Shown: one piece after another, positions 36,152 through 49,699 of the stretch
How positions within the stretch are numbered: position 1 is the stretch's first letter
Layout of the letters: every line of letters begins with the position of its first letter
Source of the DNA: Nymphaea colorata
Lineage: Eukaryota > Streptophyta > Magnoliopsida > Nymphaeales > Nymphaeaceae
Reading direction: 5' to 3'
Length of the DNA: 64,000 nt
NCBI RefSeq assembly: GCF_008831285.2
Contig: NC_045151.1
Location: 4,771,544 to 4,835,543, forward strand
Notes under the pieces: model-generated
Told to the model about the DNA's origin: nothing
What the model saw: only the letters and a program-made list of their open reading frames with translations
The model's database searches: none
Made by a program: the position numbers and the translations under genes

Positions 36152-37350
36152 TTGAATTGATTCAAGTGCGTTCTGCGGCCGAAAAAGTGTACCTCAGTGT
36201 GTTGGGAATTTGTCTACCCGTATTTGGGACTTGAATATGTTAAGATAAAATCATAGTTTTTGGTATGTGGCAGATTATTATAGGATCATTATGTTTGATA
36301 CCTCAATAGAAAGCTTGTCATTGTGCTTCTATGAAGCTCTGACTAAAGACCATGGCACTGCGATCCCTTTTCCCTGATTTTCCAGGACTCGGATGTATAA
36401 TCTAGCATGAATTTTTCTGCACTTCAGGGAGAATAGAACGCTAAGCATGTGATGTTCAAGCTCGCTTGTTGTCTTGAGACAAATGGAACTTGTGTCATTG
36501 ATGAGTCTTGGGGGATTACTGGAGCTTGAACTGGGTCAAATAGACAAATTTTCAACTTGCACATGAGATTATTAAGTCAAGTTTTAACATGATTCACTTA
36601 GAACATAAATGCAACAAATTTTTAAACCATAGGCATAAACTCTACATGCATTTCTCTGGATTGAGGGAAAAGAAAACGCTAAGCATGTGCCATTCAAGCC
36701 CACCTCCTCTCAGGTTCGGACAAACGGAGCTTGTGCAATATAACGTAGGATGTCCTTATGACCACTTAATAAACCTTTGACTAACCATTGAACTGCAACT
36801 GCTTCTTGACTATTCATCTGCAATTACATTTTGGTGTCAAATACCAGAGTTTGGGAGTTTCATGCAGTTAGCTTGAACATGAAAGTTGAACTGAAAGATG
36901 GCAATTGGCAAGATCTTCTCTCTCTCTCTCTCAAACCTTGTACCATTATGCATCTGCAAGCATATTTCCTGCATCCATGTGCATTATCCATTTTCCCTGC
37001 AGTCAGCTGCAAGCACTTCAAATAAGCTGCTGTGTTGGATTTGTCTGCATCAAACAAGAGTAACGAAATAAATACAACCCTGTCAATCTGTCAATGCAAG
37101 AATTGTAACATGGTGCCTCTGAAAGCATGTTACCCACATTCTTATGAAACATCTATCTTTGCTACATTCAACAGCAAGCACTACGAATGTGATGCTGAGT
37201 TGGATTTCTCTATTAAATAAGGTAATAAAATGAAATGCTCATACAACTATACCTCTAGCAATGGAAAAAGAGAAAGTTAAAACAGAAAAAAGGAACTTAA
37301 GACAACACAAGAAAGAAGTCAGAAATACATCAGCAAACAGATTCGGTGAA
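36152..37350. other. Convergent spacer between PICC-like and RNASEH2C
   Basis: This contains the 3'UTRs of both genes. A diverged direct repeat, with agaa-cgctaagcatgtg and caagc, occurs at about 36425-36510 and 36660-36740. No additional gene was seen. Confidence 0.5.
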
Positions 37351-39566
37351 TCACAACAGGCTATTCTCAACAATTTCAGCAGGATAGTCTTCAATGCTCT
37401 TCTTCACGTTGGATTTTGAGGATTTATCAAGTCCAACTTGCTTATCAAATATACTTTCATCTACATTAGTGGAACTCTCCAGCCCATCTGTCAACACTGA
37501 TTTGTGCAACTGCAATCATTCAAAAGCACAAATTTATTCTGAAGCTGAAAAGTAAAACATTCAATAGCAGCACTATTTGTGGCAAATCAGTAAGATAGAC
37601 CACATAAACTCGAAGCTCTAATGAATGTTCCTGCTGCATTTTTGGGCCCAACTTTCGATCTAATGAATGACCCTGCTGCATTGTTGGGCCCAACATGGGA
37701 GCCCTACACGTATATTAAGTGCATCTATAACTACATGGGGGACAACAAACCATATGTCAAACACCCAAGCCAACTCCACCCCCACAATTCCCCAAAATAT
37801 CCTGATAGAGTTACCCATCGAACATGCATGGACAGGGAAACAAGGGATCAAGAGAACTTACAGCATTTGCAACAGAAAACCAGTGAAATAATCTCATGAA
37901 CTCATCATCACGTGAAGGAAGAGAGTCATGATTCCAATATGTGATGCTTCTAAACTTTGAACGTGCTCTCCAGTGGTTTGTTTCCCCACTTGAAATATTT
38001 TCGTTGCTGTTCTTCTCTAGGACAAATCCTGCAGATTAGAAAAACAATGCAGAAGATGAAATGGCTCTTCATTTTACTTTCATAATGCAGCATACAATTA
38101 ATGTAATCAAAAGGAATAGATGCTGCTGCCCATATTTATCTGCCATGATGGCTCCCCTATCCAGCAGTAAGTGTGTTGCTCTTCATAAATACAACCAGAC
38201 AGATGGATCTTATACGTCCAAATATCATTATTCTAAAAAAAACTACTCAGATGCTTCAATTAATAAAGTTTGAAAACCCCAAAGAGTGGAGATCATGAAA
38301 ATCCAATATGTAGACACATTTTATAAAAGGTCTTTATAAAAGGTAATAACTTCCAAGACTTTAAGGGCAGATTGGCTAAGCATTCACAGGCGTAACCTCT
38401 TCCACATATGCTATGCGTATCCATATTGGAGAGCAAATCCATATTTGCGAGCAAAAGCGCAACGCTGAATAAACACACTAACCTGCAAAATGGAATTTGC
38501 ATGCACCACAATCGTAATTATGCATGAGAAACAGCAAGCAGTTTACAACAGCCTCCATACGTGCAAATGAATTTTCTCTTGACTACTCCTTCAATAACAG
38601 CATGCAATGGTAACAATTGGAAGTGTCTACTTGTCATACAGGTTGAAGTTCAGTAAGCAGACACTTAGAAAAACCCAGGCCTCCCGAAGTGTTTCTTGAT
38701 CTTTGGCAGATGAAAATTGAAATCTTGACCATATCTTCCATCCTCAGTATTTGACTATTTTCCAAGCAATAAACAGAATGAGTCCTTTCAAGATCTCTCT
38801 CTCACGTAGACGAAAGCCATTTCATGGTTTCATGTCAAATGCAATATCTTGATCTAACGCCAGGTGGCAGCAATTCATATGTCAGCTACCAATCTCGTGA
38901 ATCGTTCAGTCATGAAGAACGAAAAACCAACATGTTAATGCGGATCCTACCCACCCAAATTGCGCGTCTCAAAAAACACACAACTAGTAACCACCAAAAC
39001 ATATATAACTGCAAAAACTCACCAAAGCTTAACAAACAAGACCCACCAGAAATGAAGGAACTAATTTCATGAGCTAGAGCAACGATAAAACAAATGCAGA
39101 GTTGAACTCGACCAAATGAGACTCAAATTCATGAAAAGCCACAAGAAATGAAGGAAAAAGCTGAGAACTGGAGATACCACAGTAGCCATCTGGAATTGGG
39201 ATGGTGGCACCATCCAATTTCCGTCCCCTGAACGCGGCCTCCTCCACCACCACCCCATCAATAACAACACCTAACACCATTTGGCAGCAAAAAGAACAGC
39301 AACATCAGAAAATCAGCAACTGACACCATCAACAACAACACCTAATAACATTCTCCAGAAAGGAACACCACCAACATCAGAAAACTAGAAACCGCATTTG
39401 CACCTGTTGGCTTGGGCTTGAAGTAGTCAGAGACGGAGCATGGACCGGTCTGTTTTATGCAGCATGGTAGATGGTGGAGACGACCGGTGAGGTCGGCCGC
39501 CGGTCCCGACAGATCGATGGTTCCTGTTACCCCATCTCTCGAACACCGGCTGGCGTCAGATTCCAT
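37351..39566 (-). CDS. RNASEH2C: Ribonuclease H2 subunit C (193 aa, 4 exons)
   Basis: RNase H2C is a non-catalytic subunit of the heterotrimeric enzyme that removes ribonucleotides from DNA and degrades RNA:DNA hybrids in the nucleus. Exons on the minus strand are 39566-39404, 39270-39178, 38028-37862 and 37509-37351. They join in phase with GT-AG borders. Exon 1 starts at the first ATG of the frame (MESDASRCSRDG) and contains IDLSG...LTGRLHHLPCCIK and GPCSVSDYFKPKPTG. Exon 2 holds DGVVVEEAAFRGRKLDG and TIPIPDGY. Exon 3 holds GFVLEKN, SITYWNHDSLPS and FMRLFHWFSVANA. Exon 4 begins LHKSV and ends in an acidic/Lys-rich tail. These are the conserved H2C blocks (LPC, FRGR-L-G, G-V, W-HD, WA/S-A-A-H), and length is normal for plants. 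I see no TATA box upstream. It is convergent with the PICC-like gene. Confidence 0.93.
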
Positions 39567-40924
39567 TGGCTTTTCCTTTCTTCTTCCCCAAAGCCAACCA
39601 CTTGGGACCAAAACCTGCCAGCAGTCCTACCTCCAGACGCCCTCTTTTGGGCGGGCAACCAGTTATCTCCGGCTGCACTGCCTACTAAAACGGATCGGGA
39701 ACAGCTTCGTTAAGATCCTCACGGATATCCGAACCATACGAGCTTTTTTTCACCGTGTTTGGAATGAGGGCGGGAAAGTACGGAGGGAAAAGAGACGAAA
39801 ATGAATTGATGAAAAAAAAAATGACAGGAAAGGAAAAAAAGGAGGATAGGAAGGAATTCTTTGGATATAAACGAAATGAATTGTTAAAATGATATGTGTT
39901 TATATTACATAAAGAAATGAGAGAATTTAAGTTGGTTTTACAATTGTGTCTCTAATACTCACGACTGATTATGCATAACCCGATTCAAGAATGCCACATG
40001 TTTATTGTTTAAAAAATTATTTTACGTTTAGCTTAATTTTTTATTTTAATGAAAAATAGCCAAATCAAATGCCAGATGGTACCAAGCTATAGTAAATTCA
40101 TGACATGGGTTCTTTCCAACACTTGATCTTTTAACATTCTTTTAAATTAAGAATAAAAAAGAATTTTTAAAGGTTGATGGCTTTAAATAATGAAAAAAAT
40201 ATATCATGTTTTCGATTTTCTTGTCATCATGTATGACTTAATTTTTATGATAATACTTAAACGTAAATTAAAAGCTACATTAGATTGAACAAAGAAAATA
40301 TCTCTCCATTATAATATATATATGTATGTAAATATATATATGCACCAAGAAATTTCATGGTATGGTAGTATTCACAAGTCATAGGCTTTATTATGGATCG
40401 AAAAAAAAGTCGTCATAATAAGAGCAACCGTCTTTCTATGCGTATATTCCTTATTATAATTGAAGTGGGTCAGATAAAAATCCAAAACATTTCCAGCATT
40501 GATTTATCAAAGGCAGCAAAACAGGAGCCACGCACACTCGACATACTAGTATATAGCAGTGAATTTGATAAAATTAGAGCATTCAATATCTAGATGTAGC
40601 ATCAAAGGAGGAAAAACTAAAACCACTACAAATCAATCCTTGTCATGCTAGATATAACTGGCACTCCTTGTTCCATTGTAACTAGATTTAAAAACATCGA
40701 GCAACTAAAACCATTTAAAGTTCTCCTCTCATTTCATACAAAAATCCACATGTAGTTTTTTTAGCTTTTTTTTAAGTTGTCGTGAAAGACTGATTTCATA
40801 CAAGAAAAAGTTAATAGAGTAAAGTGAGATGCTATACAACACCAATGATGACAACACAGCTTGCCGGCCAAAAATTCATGTAATTGAATTTGAATGGTTT
40901 AACATACGATCCGCCTTTCTTCCT

Positions 40925-40928
<4 letters not shown>

Positions 40929-40980
<52 letters not shown>
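40929..40980. repeat. (TA)n microsatellite
   Basis: About 52 bp of TA. Confidence 0.95.
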
Positions 40981-40982
<2 letters not shown>

Positions 40983-42251
40983 TCTATAGTTTTCTATCTT
41001 GTTTTACTACCCTTTTAGTGCAAAAAGACATCAATAAGTCATTTGAAAAGCGGTGGCTATGATCCAAACTTCTCTCTTGACGTCTGTGAGTGCACTCCAA
41101 CCTATATGTCTTTATCTATAGATGTGTAACATCATTTGATTTTGTTTCATGGCTTTTCCTTCCTTCTTTGCCTTCTGCTCTTTCATATACTCCAGCAGTA
41201 TGTTTGAATCTCTATTGCCAAGTTGTTACATGCAGTGGCATTTTTTCAAATGTCAAATATTCTTGTTTGTGCAGTACACCCGCCGCTAGGTAAGGTCATT
41301 GGATTTGGCACATAAACACTATCAGGCTGAGACCGATCCTTATCATGTTCTTGATATTCACTTTCACTTGTATTTGCATTGGTTGAACTTACATGATTCA
41401 TTTTTAAATGTTTAGAATTGTTCACTATACTTATAATGTCATATAATATATAATAGTATATAAGTATATGACTAGTATACATTCAGCATGTAAACATTAT
41501 AACTATGGTTTCAAAAGTCAATGTAATTGTATAAGTTACATGACAGACTAACAATACATAATAGTATATGCATATAAGTTTATAACATGCCATAATAGTA
41601 TTTACAAAGGCCTCAATTTAAAGCCTATAATTCAATGCAATTTAAATTTAGGTCACTAGGTCAAAGCCTAGTAGACCCAAGTCAAACTCGAACACACCCA
41701 ATAAAGAGAGTGTTTGAAGTCAAAGTCAAAGGCTTTTTTCTCATCAACATATGAATTATAATTTGAAACTAGGTTTAAAACCTAAAGTTTTAAATTAAAA
41801 TCACAGTTGGGCTTGATCAAAGTTACGTTGAACTTGACGTTGCCCAAACCCACCAAGCCCATGTCTGCGGTCTAGGTGCTTCTTTCCACCTAGGAAGTCC
41901 ACTTGGCTGGTCCACGCCACATAATTGGGCTGGACAAGCCCAAAAGGGGGGGACAATTTTCTTTTCGAAAAAAGATTTGGAAAAGAACAAGAAACGGTGG
42001 GGGGCACAGACCATCCTTGCTTCTCTTTTAAGGAAGATCATTTGAAAACTAAAAAAATAATCCTCATTATTTCCAGCCAATGAGAGATTATTCTTTTGAA
42101 AGCTATTGGTTGCATGGCTCAACTAGAGATATGCAGCCAATAGAGGATCAAATCCATCCAACTTAGCCCATTTTATGCTTGACACATAAGCATGGAGGGG
42201 CTAAAAACTCTACATAAACCCCCTTGAGGCCACGATGATTTTTGTGTTTTT

Positions 42252-42255
<4 letters not shown>

Positions 42256-42281
<26 letters not shown>
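42256..42281. repeat. (CT)n microsatellite
   Basis: A run of about 26 bp, at the start of a purine-rich segment (aagaggaagaagagaagaag). Confidence 0.9.
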
Positions 42282-42282
<1 letters not shown>

Positions 42283-45181
42283 TTTCTTTAGTTGCAGCCA
42301 AGAGGAAGAAGAGAAGAAGAAGCCAAGAAGAGAAGGAGTTGTCGCCCAAGCTCTCTCTCTCCCCCATTCCTTGCTTCTAGATTTGTTAAGATACGGTACT
42401 TCGTTGGATTCTTGCTTAAGATTTCTAATACATAGAAAATCATCTTTATCTCTCATTTTCAGCAAGACGACACCTCTTCTTTTAGTTTTGTTAAGCTCGA
42501 ATCCAAGCTTGGGTTCTTGCTTAGATTACTTGATTTAAAAAACAAGAAAATATATGCTCCAAGCACCAAGCTCGACCACAAGGTAGGGGGGATTATAGCT
42601 GCTCTTCATTTCATTTACTTCTTGTTATTTATTTTCAAGCCCCATATCCATGGGAGGGATTTCATTTTGTTCTCATTGATAGCTGAGAATGATGTTCAGC
42701 TGTGGAGAACTACAATCAAATGTACATTTTAATACATTCTTCATGCATAAATCGATTTTCTAAAACAAAACCTACAAATCAATTTTTAAAAGGGGCCCAA
42801 GGTCACGTCCCATTCAAAAATAGCTGGCATAAACCAATTTTTAACTCCCCATCATGAGAGAATTTCATGGTGAGAAAGTAATTTACATTTGCTACAATAT
42901 ATAATCTAATTGTCTATTAGTAACTGATGCATTCTCATGAATGTGTTCCACTCTTACACGGCAACATCATAGAGAAACTTGCTTGAGCATTCTCTTGATT
43001 AAGTAATTAAAGAAGGTGGTTAAAATTATAAACTGGTTTTCACTCCTTCCACATAAAAACCCAGCTATGAATCATCATGGTTCGTATGTTAAGAGGTCCC
43101 TTATCAACATTTCCATTTTAAGAGGCAAAATATGTCTATATATATGTGTGTGTGCGTGTGTGTGTGTGCTTGTGTAACCTCTTATTAAAACTCAATTTTT
43201 CTCTTCAAAATTAGGTTGAAACATGTTTCCAAACTGGTTTTAAAGAAAGGAAATCTTCATTTTGGTCTTCGTAGTTTAAAACTACAAGATTACTCAATAT
43301 TTTATCTTAAAATTTTATCTATTTCAGCAATACATGTAAAAAAAATACATGCATATTTCTGAAACCAGACCTTGATTTTATGAAATTTAGCTTAAAACTT
43401 CAAAGTTTAAGTCATTGCAATGATTTCAGCTATGAATTGGATACTTTCCATAGAACTAGAGAAATTTCTAGTTTCATTCAAATTGGCATCCTAAAATACA
43501 TTTTTAGGAGTTGTTGATTTCATTTATGAATTTAAGATTTGCATGGGATTAATCCTTATCCCAAAATGTTGCAAAATCATATTCAAAATATGATTTTCCT
43601 TTCTCCAAAAGAGAAGACCAAATATGCTTAAATCGTCCAAAGAAAGGATGAATCTGTTGGCATAAGATCTGAAATTTAATTTGGTTTTAAAAAATAAAGT
43701 TTTCTAAAACCTCATGTCTAAGCCCAACTTGAATACTCAACATGAATGGGAGCATGTTCTCAAGAGGCACATTCTTCTTGCAGATTTAGATGCTTAACTT
43801 ATGAAAAATTAACCAAATTTTCAATGATTTTTCATCATTTTTTAAGAAACAAGTTTTTTTAGAAATGAAATTTCTAATTTTCAGCCACTTAAGTCGGTCT
43901 AAAAACTCAATATATGGTTACTTTGAAACAAAAATAGATATGGTCCACATCTCTCATATATTTTAAAGATTGATTTTAACATCATTTTCATTTTTTGATA
44001 ATTTTATATCAAGTCTCAAGCTTGTGGAGTGCATCTCTAACTCTTGTGCTTAATAATATGTTAAACATATTTAGAGAAAGTCCTAAACTTTAATGAAAAA
44101 ATTAATCTTTGTATGTATGGATTATGAAATGCATGTTTATGTTGAATGTTCAGAGATTATGAGAGAGGAAAGAATGAATGTTTCATGTAACCTTTTCTTT
44201 CATGCATTTTCACATACCAAATTAAATTGCACACATGCACATTCTCAATAAATTAAGTGATTCTGTTTCAAGTTGCAAAAATTGACTAAGTCATTCCGCA
44301 ATAAGAATGTGGAAATCTCACATAGTTTCAAAAGAAGATACAAATAACATACTCCAATTTAGCCAAAATATGTTTGAAAACAACATGTTTTCTAACATTT
44401 AAAAACCCACATTTCATTAAAAGAGTAAGCTCTACTTATCTTACTCGAATTTTTCTTTAAAAAGAGAACTCATTTAAAATCCAATTTGTGTCTGTTAGGC
44501 CTAATCATGTGATTTGGCAAAAAAATACTTCCAAAATCAATCATTTGCTAGGAAGATTTGGCTATTTTTCTTTCAAAATCAATTCATTTGCTAAGTTAAT
44601 TTAACCATTTTCTCAAAATGTGATCACAAATTGATAAAAAAAGTAGTGAAATGTTCTTGAGCACAACAATGAACTAAATCCCAATTTTCAAATTACCAAC
44701 TTCCCATGTCAATCACTAATTTTTTAATCAAATTCCCAAGTTTCTATTCAATTTTCCAATCCAAATTGTCAATCTAATCTTCAAAATCATGGATCAAAAC
44801 CATGATCCAATCCATTTCAAATCATTTTCACTACTCTTGCAAGTTTTGAAATTCACTTCAAATGGCATATTTTTGACCAAGACAATGGTTCCAATTTGAA
44901 TATTATCTTTCAATTTTATCCAGAAAAATTTACCCAAATTCCAAAAAACAAGTTAATTTTCAAATAACTTGTCAAAACAAGTTAATTTTCCATGCAACTT
45001 GTCCAAAATTTACTTCAATTTGATAAAAACAAACTCAAAAACCACTTGTTGAAAATCAAGTTCAAAATGAACTTCTAATATCAATTTCAACTATCTATAC
45101 ACAAGTATATATGATTTCATCAAATAGCTTGTACACGATCCAAAAAATACTTAGTCTTTGGTGTGATTACTCATGTTAAAA

Positions 45182-45207
45182 GCTGTAGAAACAGTTGAAC
45201 CTTGTAC
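45182..45207. repeat. Copia LTR stub
   Basis: The text gctgtagaaacagttgaacc, then ttgta, matches the first bases of the LTRs at 23468 and 26221. Similarity ends after about 25 bp, so this is a short fragment or a shared insertion footprint. Confidence 0.5.
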
Positions 45208-45574
45208 CGACAAGCAGATCCATTTCTCTTGAACCTTTTCTAAAACTTAATTTGAAATCTTGCTGCTCTGCATAACTTCCTGCACTCAATCACCTTCCAT
45301 TCACAAACTTCCTTCAGTGACGAGCAGAGCTTTTTTTATATCCAAATATGTATGTAGATATTCATGCAACTATATGTGTATGTTTGATCATTTAAAAATA
45401 TCAGTTATTTTTATAGAAGACTCAATCAGCAATAAAATTCAAAGATGCTCTATTTTGAAAGCTTAGAGTTCAACTATTACATAAGGAAAATTAACTATAA
45501 ATTGGTTCTTGTAGTACTTGTGCGTGCTATTCGAAACTCTTACATGTGTTAATCAATTCATGTACCTTTTGCTC

Positions 45575-45880
45575 AAGTAGTGCATCATGGATGATAGACA
45601 CTTGAAGCTCGTAGTACCATGTTTCATAACAAATGTGTAGCAGCTTAATCTCATCCATGTTTTCCTTCACCTGATTTTTTATATACTTCATCTGGACTTT
45701 AAGCTCATTACTTTTTTTTATGCACTCTATCCAACTCCAAATTTAACATCTTTTTCTCCTCGTGCATTTGGTCATTTTTCTTGGATTTATTGTTATTAGT
45801 AGTAGTTACTTTCATCATATCTTTCTCCAGTGCTAGTTTCATTGTCATATTGTCATAGCCTCACCATATTCCTTCTTGTT
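45575..45880 (-). pseudogene. Coiled-coil protein fragment, frameshifted
   Basis: The minus strand reads LALEKDMMKVTTTNNNKSKK, NDQMHEEKKMLNLELDRVHKK, then a shift at an A8 run (45712-45719). It continues NELKVQMKYIKNQVKENMDE, IKLLHICYETWYYELQ and SIIHDALLEQKV. Charged, Lys/Glu-rich codons and heptad spacing argue that it derives from a real exon. I do not recognise the parent; an XH/XS-domain-type protein (FDM/IDN2 family) is one possibility. Confidence 0.35.
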
Positions 45881-46458
45881 CTGGAATATAAAACCCAATG
45901 TTTTTGCTGGAACTTTCCATTGATGATCATGCAGACACGTGTTGAGTTAGTTATGTTTTAAGAGCAGGATCCATCATAATAGCACGTTGGAAATCCATTC
46001 TTAGTTGCATATTTTGGAATTGTTTGCGATAACGTGCATACGTTTCCTGACGGGCTTGATTAATTATTCTTGTTTCTGATTCCTGCTATAAATGATTGTG
46101 CATGTGTAGGGTTGGACGACTTGGTTTGGACGATGCACACACAAAAGATGAGGATCTTTCTTTTTGTTGCATATAACCTTTTTTTGTACTTTCATAATCA
46201 AGGATCCATGCTTAATGTCCGGAAAATATGTAAAAAAAATTATTGTCTGCGATTTAAGCAAGGTTAAAAACTTTGTATTATATGTAGAAAATATGCACGA
46301 ATGTTGGGAATTCTTTGACATTTCCCAATGGTCAAAACCGTTGGAAATTCTTGTAACTCCCAACAACTCAAATATTTCCTACCTGGTTGTCGATGCCCAA
46401 TCATTATAAATTCATGAATTAGCAACATACATAACCATTAGAATTTTAGGATAATCTG

Positions 46459-46459
46459 C

Positions 46460-46520
<61 letters not shown>

Positions 46521-46543
46521 CGCGTGAGAGAGAGAGAGAGAGA
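46459..46543. repeat. Compound microsatellite (TA)n-(TG)n-(GA)n
   Basis: Three dinucleotide motifs are in direct succession: TA (about 46459-46482), TG/CG (46483-46524) and GA (46525-46543). Confidence 0.95.
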
Positions 46544-46984
46544 GACTATAAACTTATTGACACATATAAATGGGTCTTATCTATTATATGTCAAGTTTAT
46601 ACAACTACAACGCATGACAGAAACTTAATAAATTTTTCCAAAAAAAAATGTATATTTTTTCCTTATGAATAGAACTGACTCAAAATAAGTATAAGTGCCC
46701 TTAATCTCCAATACCGGTTGTCCCTAGCCTTTACTCTCCAATGGACTCGTTCGACTCCTCACTTCAACACTTCCAGAGCAGCCGAAGTAAACCTTCAAAT
46801 GTGCATACAGAAAAATGAATCACTGCAAACATTAACAGCCCCTTCAAGACAAACTTGGAGTCAGGTTGCAACTTTGTTCATACATATAAGGTAATCACAG
46901 AGAGAGAGAGAGACTTAATTCCCTAGGCTTATCTTACTGAAAGTGTCAGCCCAATACTTTTCTGGTTTACTCTGAAACTGCTTT

Positions 46985-47172
46985 AGCCGGACGGAGTCAG
47001 AAATTTTTCATGGAAAAGGCCGAATTAAAGTTTTTAAATTTTGACTAGGGTCAAAATATAATTTCTCAAATTTTTTATATAAAACAAATGAAATTTTCTA
47101 AAATTTATATGTAATTTTTAAAAAACAAATTAAGGTGGGGCTAGGGCCCGTATTTTAGCTCAGCCCCCTTGC
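46985..47172. mobile_element. MITE-like copy with GGAGTCAG start and AAATTTT core
   Basis: It starts ggacggagtcagaaattttt, continues with ttaaagtttttaaattttga and ends aggtggggctagggcccg. The core matches 62545-62690 (aaagtttttaaattttgagt) in invertase intron 6 closely, so these are copies of one family. Confidence 0.6.
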
Positions 47173-47568
47173 TTCAGCACTTCCGGAAAGAATAGCAAGT
47201 TGATCAAAGAGAAAATAATAAATATGAAAAATTTTACAAGAAGCACAGAACTTTTATTGAATGACAAGGCAATAAAACTATTAGGTCTTTTCTTCAACTA
47301 GTTCCCAAGTAGCATGCAGCTTAGGGCTGGCATATGCCCTGCTTTTCGACTTTTTAACTAATTAATGGTATTAGTCTAACCACTTGGTTACTGAAGCTGA
47401 GAAGGCCAATTGTTTGGCTATAATTTGGCAGTTGATTTTAATCCCAATCCGAATATATAGTTGGATTTGTACAAAACATTCGCATTCCACTATTTGATGA
47501 TTATTATTATCAAATCCAACGGATAATGAATGTCGATGAAACACCTAAATCCAATTACATGTAAGAAA

Positions 47569-47571
<3 letters not shown>

Positions 47572-47645
<74 letters not shown>
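47572..47645. repeat. Compound microsatellite (TA)n-(TG)n
   Basis: About 36 bp of TA followed by about 38 bp of TG. Confidence 0.95.
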
Positions 47646-47648
<3 letters not shown>

Positions 47649-48639
47649 AGATCCAACTTCAAGTTTGATTAACAATATCCGATTAACGGGATATACTAAA
47701 AATTGCATCAAATTCTAATTCAATTTGTCGATAGCTCCACCTTTGTCCAAAATGAAACAAATCTTGTCAAGGCGTTTTAATTTATCTTTGGCGGTTGTAG
47801 TTGTTGGGTAGTGGTAGTGGCCATGAGCCCTACCCATTCATATCATAACTGTAAGGGGGGCCTACTTGCAGTTACTAGCTTTAATGCTCACCTAAAATCT
47901 CTCACTCACTTAACCGCTGCTAGGGTTGGGGAAAACCTAAGGGGCTGGACTATATATTCCTAGCATATTCAGAGTTTGATGAATCTCTCTCTAACACATC
48001 AACCTGTGAGAGGCCCCTTGGAAGTAAACCCCAAAAATCTCTCTCTCTCTAGTTTTCTTTCTTTCTTCCTCTCTTGCTCGCAGAGTTGCAGGCCAAACTT
48101 GGTTGGAGATCCTGGGCGGAACCTAAAGTTCCTATAGTGGTATCAGAGCCATTTTTTGTCGAATTCCAAGTAAGTGAACTCGACCATAGCAGTGCCTGTG
48201 ATATAGAGATATATATATGTTGCATGATATAATGATGGATCTATGTGTGTGCATACCTAAATCTGAATCCCTGCGTGAAAGGTTATATGCTGGAATGGAA
48301 ATATAGTGCTCTACGTTCTACTTCCTTATGATTTTCAAGAAAACAAAGCATGCTAGGAGTGAGGCATATTGGTGTCGATTGAACTTTGAAACCCTCGGTT
48401 TCCTGTATTATGTTATGTGTGTTCATCCTTGAGAAACCAAACTATATTCAATCCCAAGGGCAGAGCACGCATGTCTGAAAAAGAAAACGGCTTTGAACGA
48501 AGCCGACAGAGGGCAAGGCCTGCTCTGCTCGACATCCAGCAAGGGTAAAACAAACACACAAAAACGAGGAAAGCAAAGAAACACATTAGGGTTACCAACA
48601 AGTGGAGGGAATCGTCCACCCGACTGGAAACCAGTCGTT

Positions 48640-49029
48640 TGCCTCATACGAGTGGCAGAGATGATTTGGGGAAAATGAAGAACGCCCGTCGAGCAGAACT
48701 CCTCCTGTCATCCCCTTTCTCCTGCCGGTTTCCCCCTGTTGACGATGCTGGAAACCGTGAGCAGAGGAGGCGGTGGTGTGGAAACCCACTGCCGGAGCTT
48801 CCTCACCCGCTCGGGCTGGCTTTGGGTGGCTGAAGGAATGGTGGAGGACGACGGAAGCTCCACCGTCGGGCGAATCAGGCGAGGAGGGAACTCTCGCGTG
48901 AGCCGGGGAGCTTCTCCTCTCTGGTTTTTGGGATGGAGAGTTGAGGAAGAAGCCATCGCCAGACGAGACGAGAGGAAGAGGAGGCAGCTCTCGCTCGAGG
49001 AGAGAGAAGATCGGGCGAAAAATGAGTGA
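48640..49029 (-). pseudogene. GC-rich gene fragment captured in the LTR element
   Basis: This is a GC-rich island inside the otherwise AT-rich element. The minus strand has an open frame from ATG at 48956 to about 48708. It starts MASSSTLHPKNQRGEAPR, contains FPPRLIRPTVELPSSSTIP and VRKLRQWVS, and is preceded by a CT-rich leader (ctctctcctcgagcgagagc). The layout mimics the 5' end of a plant gene (leader plus Ser-rich N-terminus), in the opposite orientation to the element. I do not recognise the parent protein. Confidence 0.45.
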
Positions 49030-49699
49030 AAAAACGATTCGGAGGGATATTTATACCAAAAGTGTAAAAATTACAAAATCAGTCCACCAGTTTTGCATAG
49101 TTTTCAAAGACACTGTTACAATTTTGATAAATTAATGCCACAACGTTTTTGCGAAAAACTTTTTCAGAAAGAGGTTTGCGAAAGTTAATTTCGGTGAAAA
49201 CCTAGAAATTTATACGAAATTTCGTAGTGGTACCCTATGACTTATTATAATTATCTAAAAGAGGGTTCTGATAAATTATTTTGCAATTTCAGCAGAAGAC
49301 TGTGATTTTAAATGAAATTGCATGGTAATACCCTCAGACTTATTATAAATTTTTGAAAGAGGGTTCCAGAAAATTGTTTTATAATTTCGGTAGAAGACCG
49401 AGCTGTTTTGTAAAATTGCATACAAGTACCACTCAAGCTTATTAATATTATAGAAAAGGGTTCCCAAGACAGTTTGGAAATAAGAAGGGAAACTCACGAA
49501 AAAAAAAAGTTTAATATGAGTTTTCCTTGTTTTAAGTGATATCTTAGAAAGGCTTTGGAAATCCTTGATATATTATTCTCCTTGTTATTGTTTTATACTT
49601 GTTATGAAATTAATTTAGTAATGACTTCAAGAGTGGGAGCTTAAGTTAAAAACTGAAAAATAGTTAGCAACAGGTATGTATGATTATGCAATTTTGGTA

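Larger units (their letters stand above)
39567..45181. other. AT-rich spacer without a recognised gene
   Basis: Contents are the presumed RNASEH2C promoter (no clear TATA), (TA)n at 40929-40980, and a CT-rich leader-like block at 42259-42600 beginning with (CT)n. From 42.8 to 45.1 kb there is very AT-rich DNA dense in aaattt/caaaatt words. The CT block has the look of an LTR or 5'UTR, but no primer binding site, partner LTR or open frame was found. Confidence 0.45.

Noticed and set aside
36152-36234. C-terminal frame ending at 36234 (longest frame over the last exon)
   Set aside because: It is in the wrong phase relative to exon 4. The phase-consistent frame stops at 36151 and yields the expected membrane anchor.
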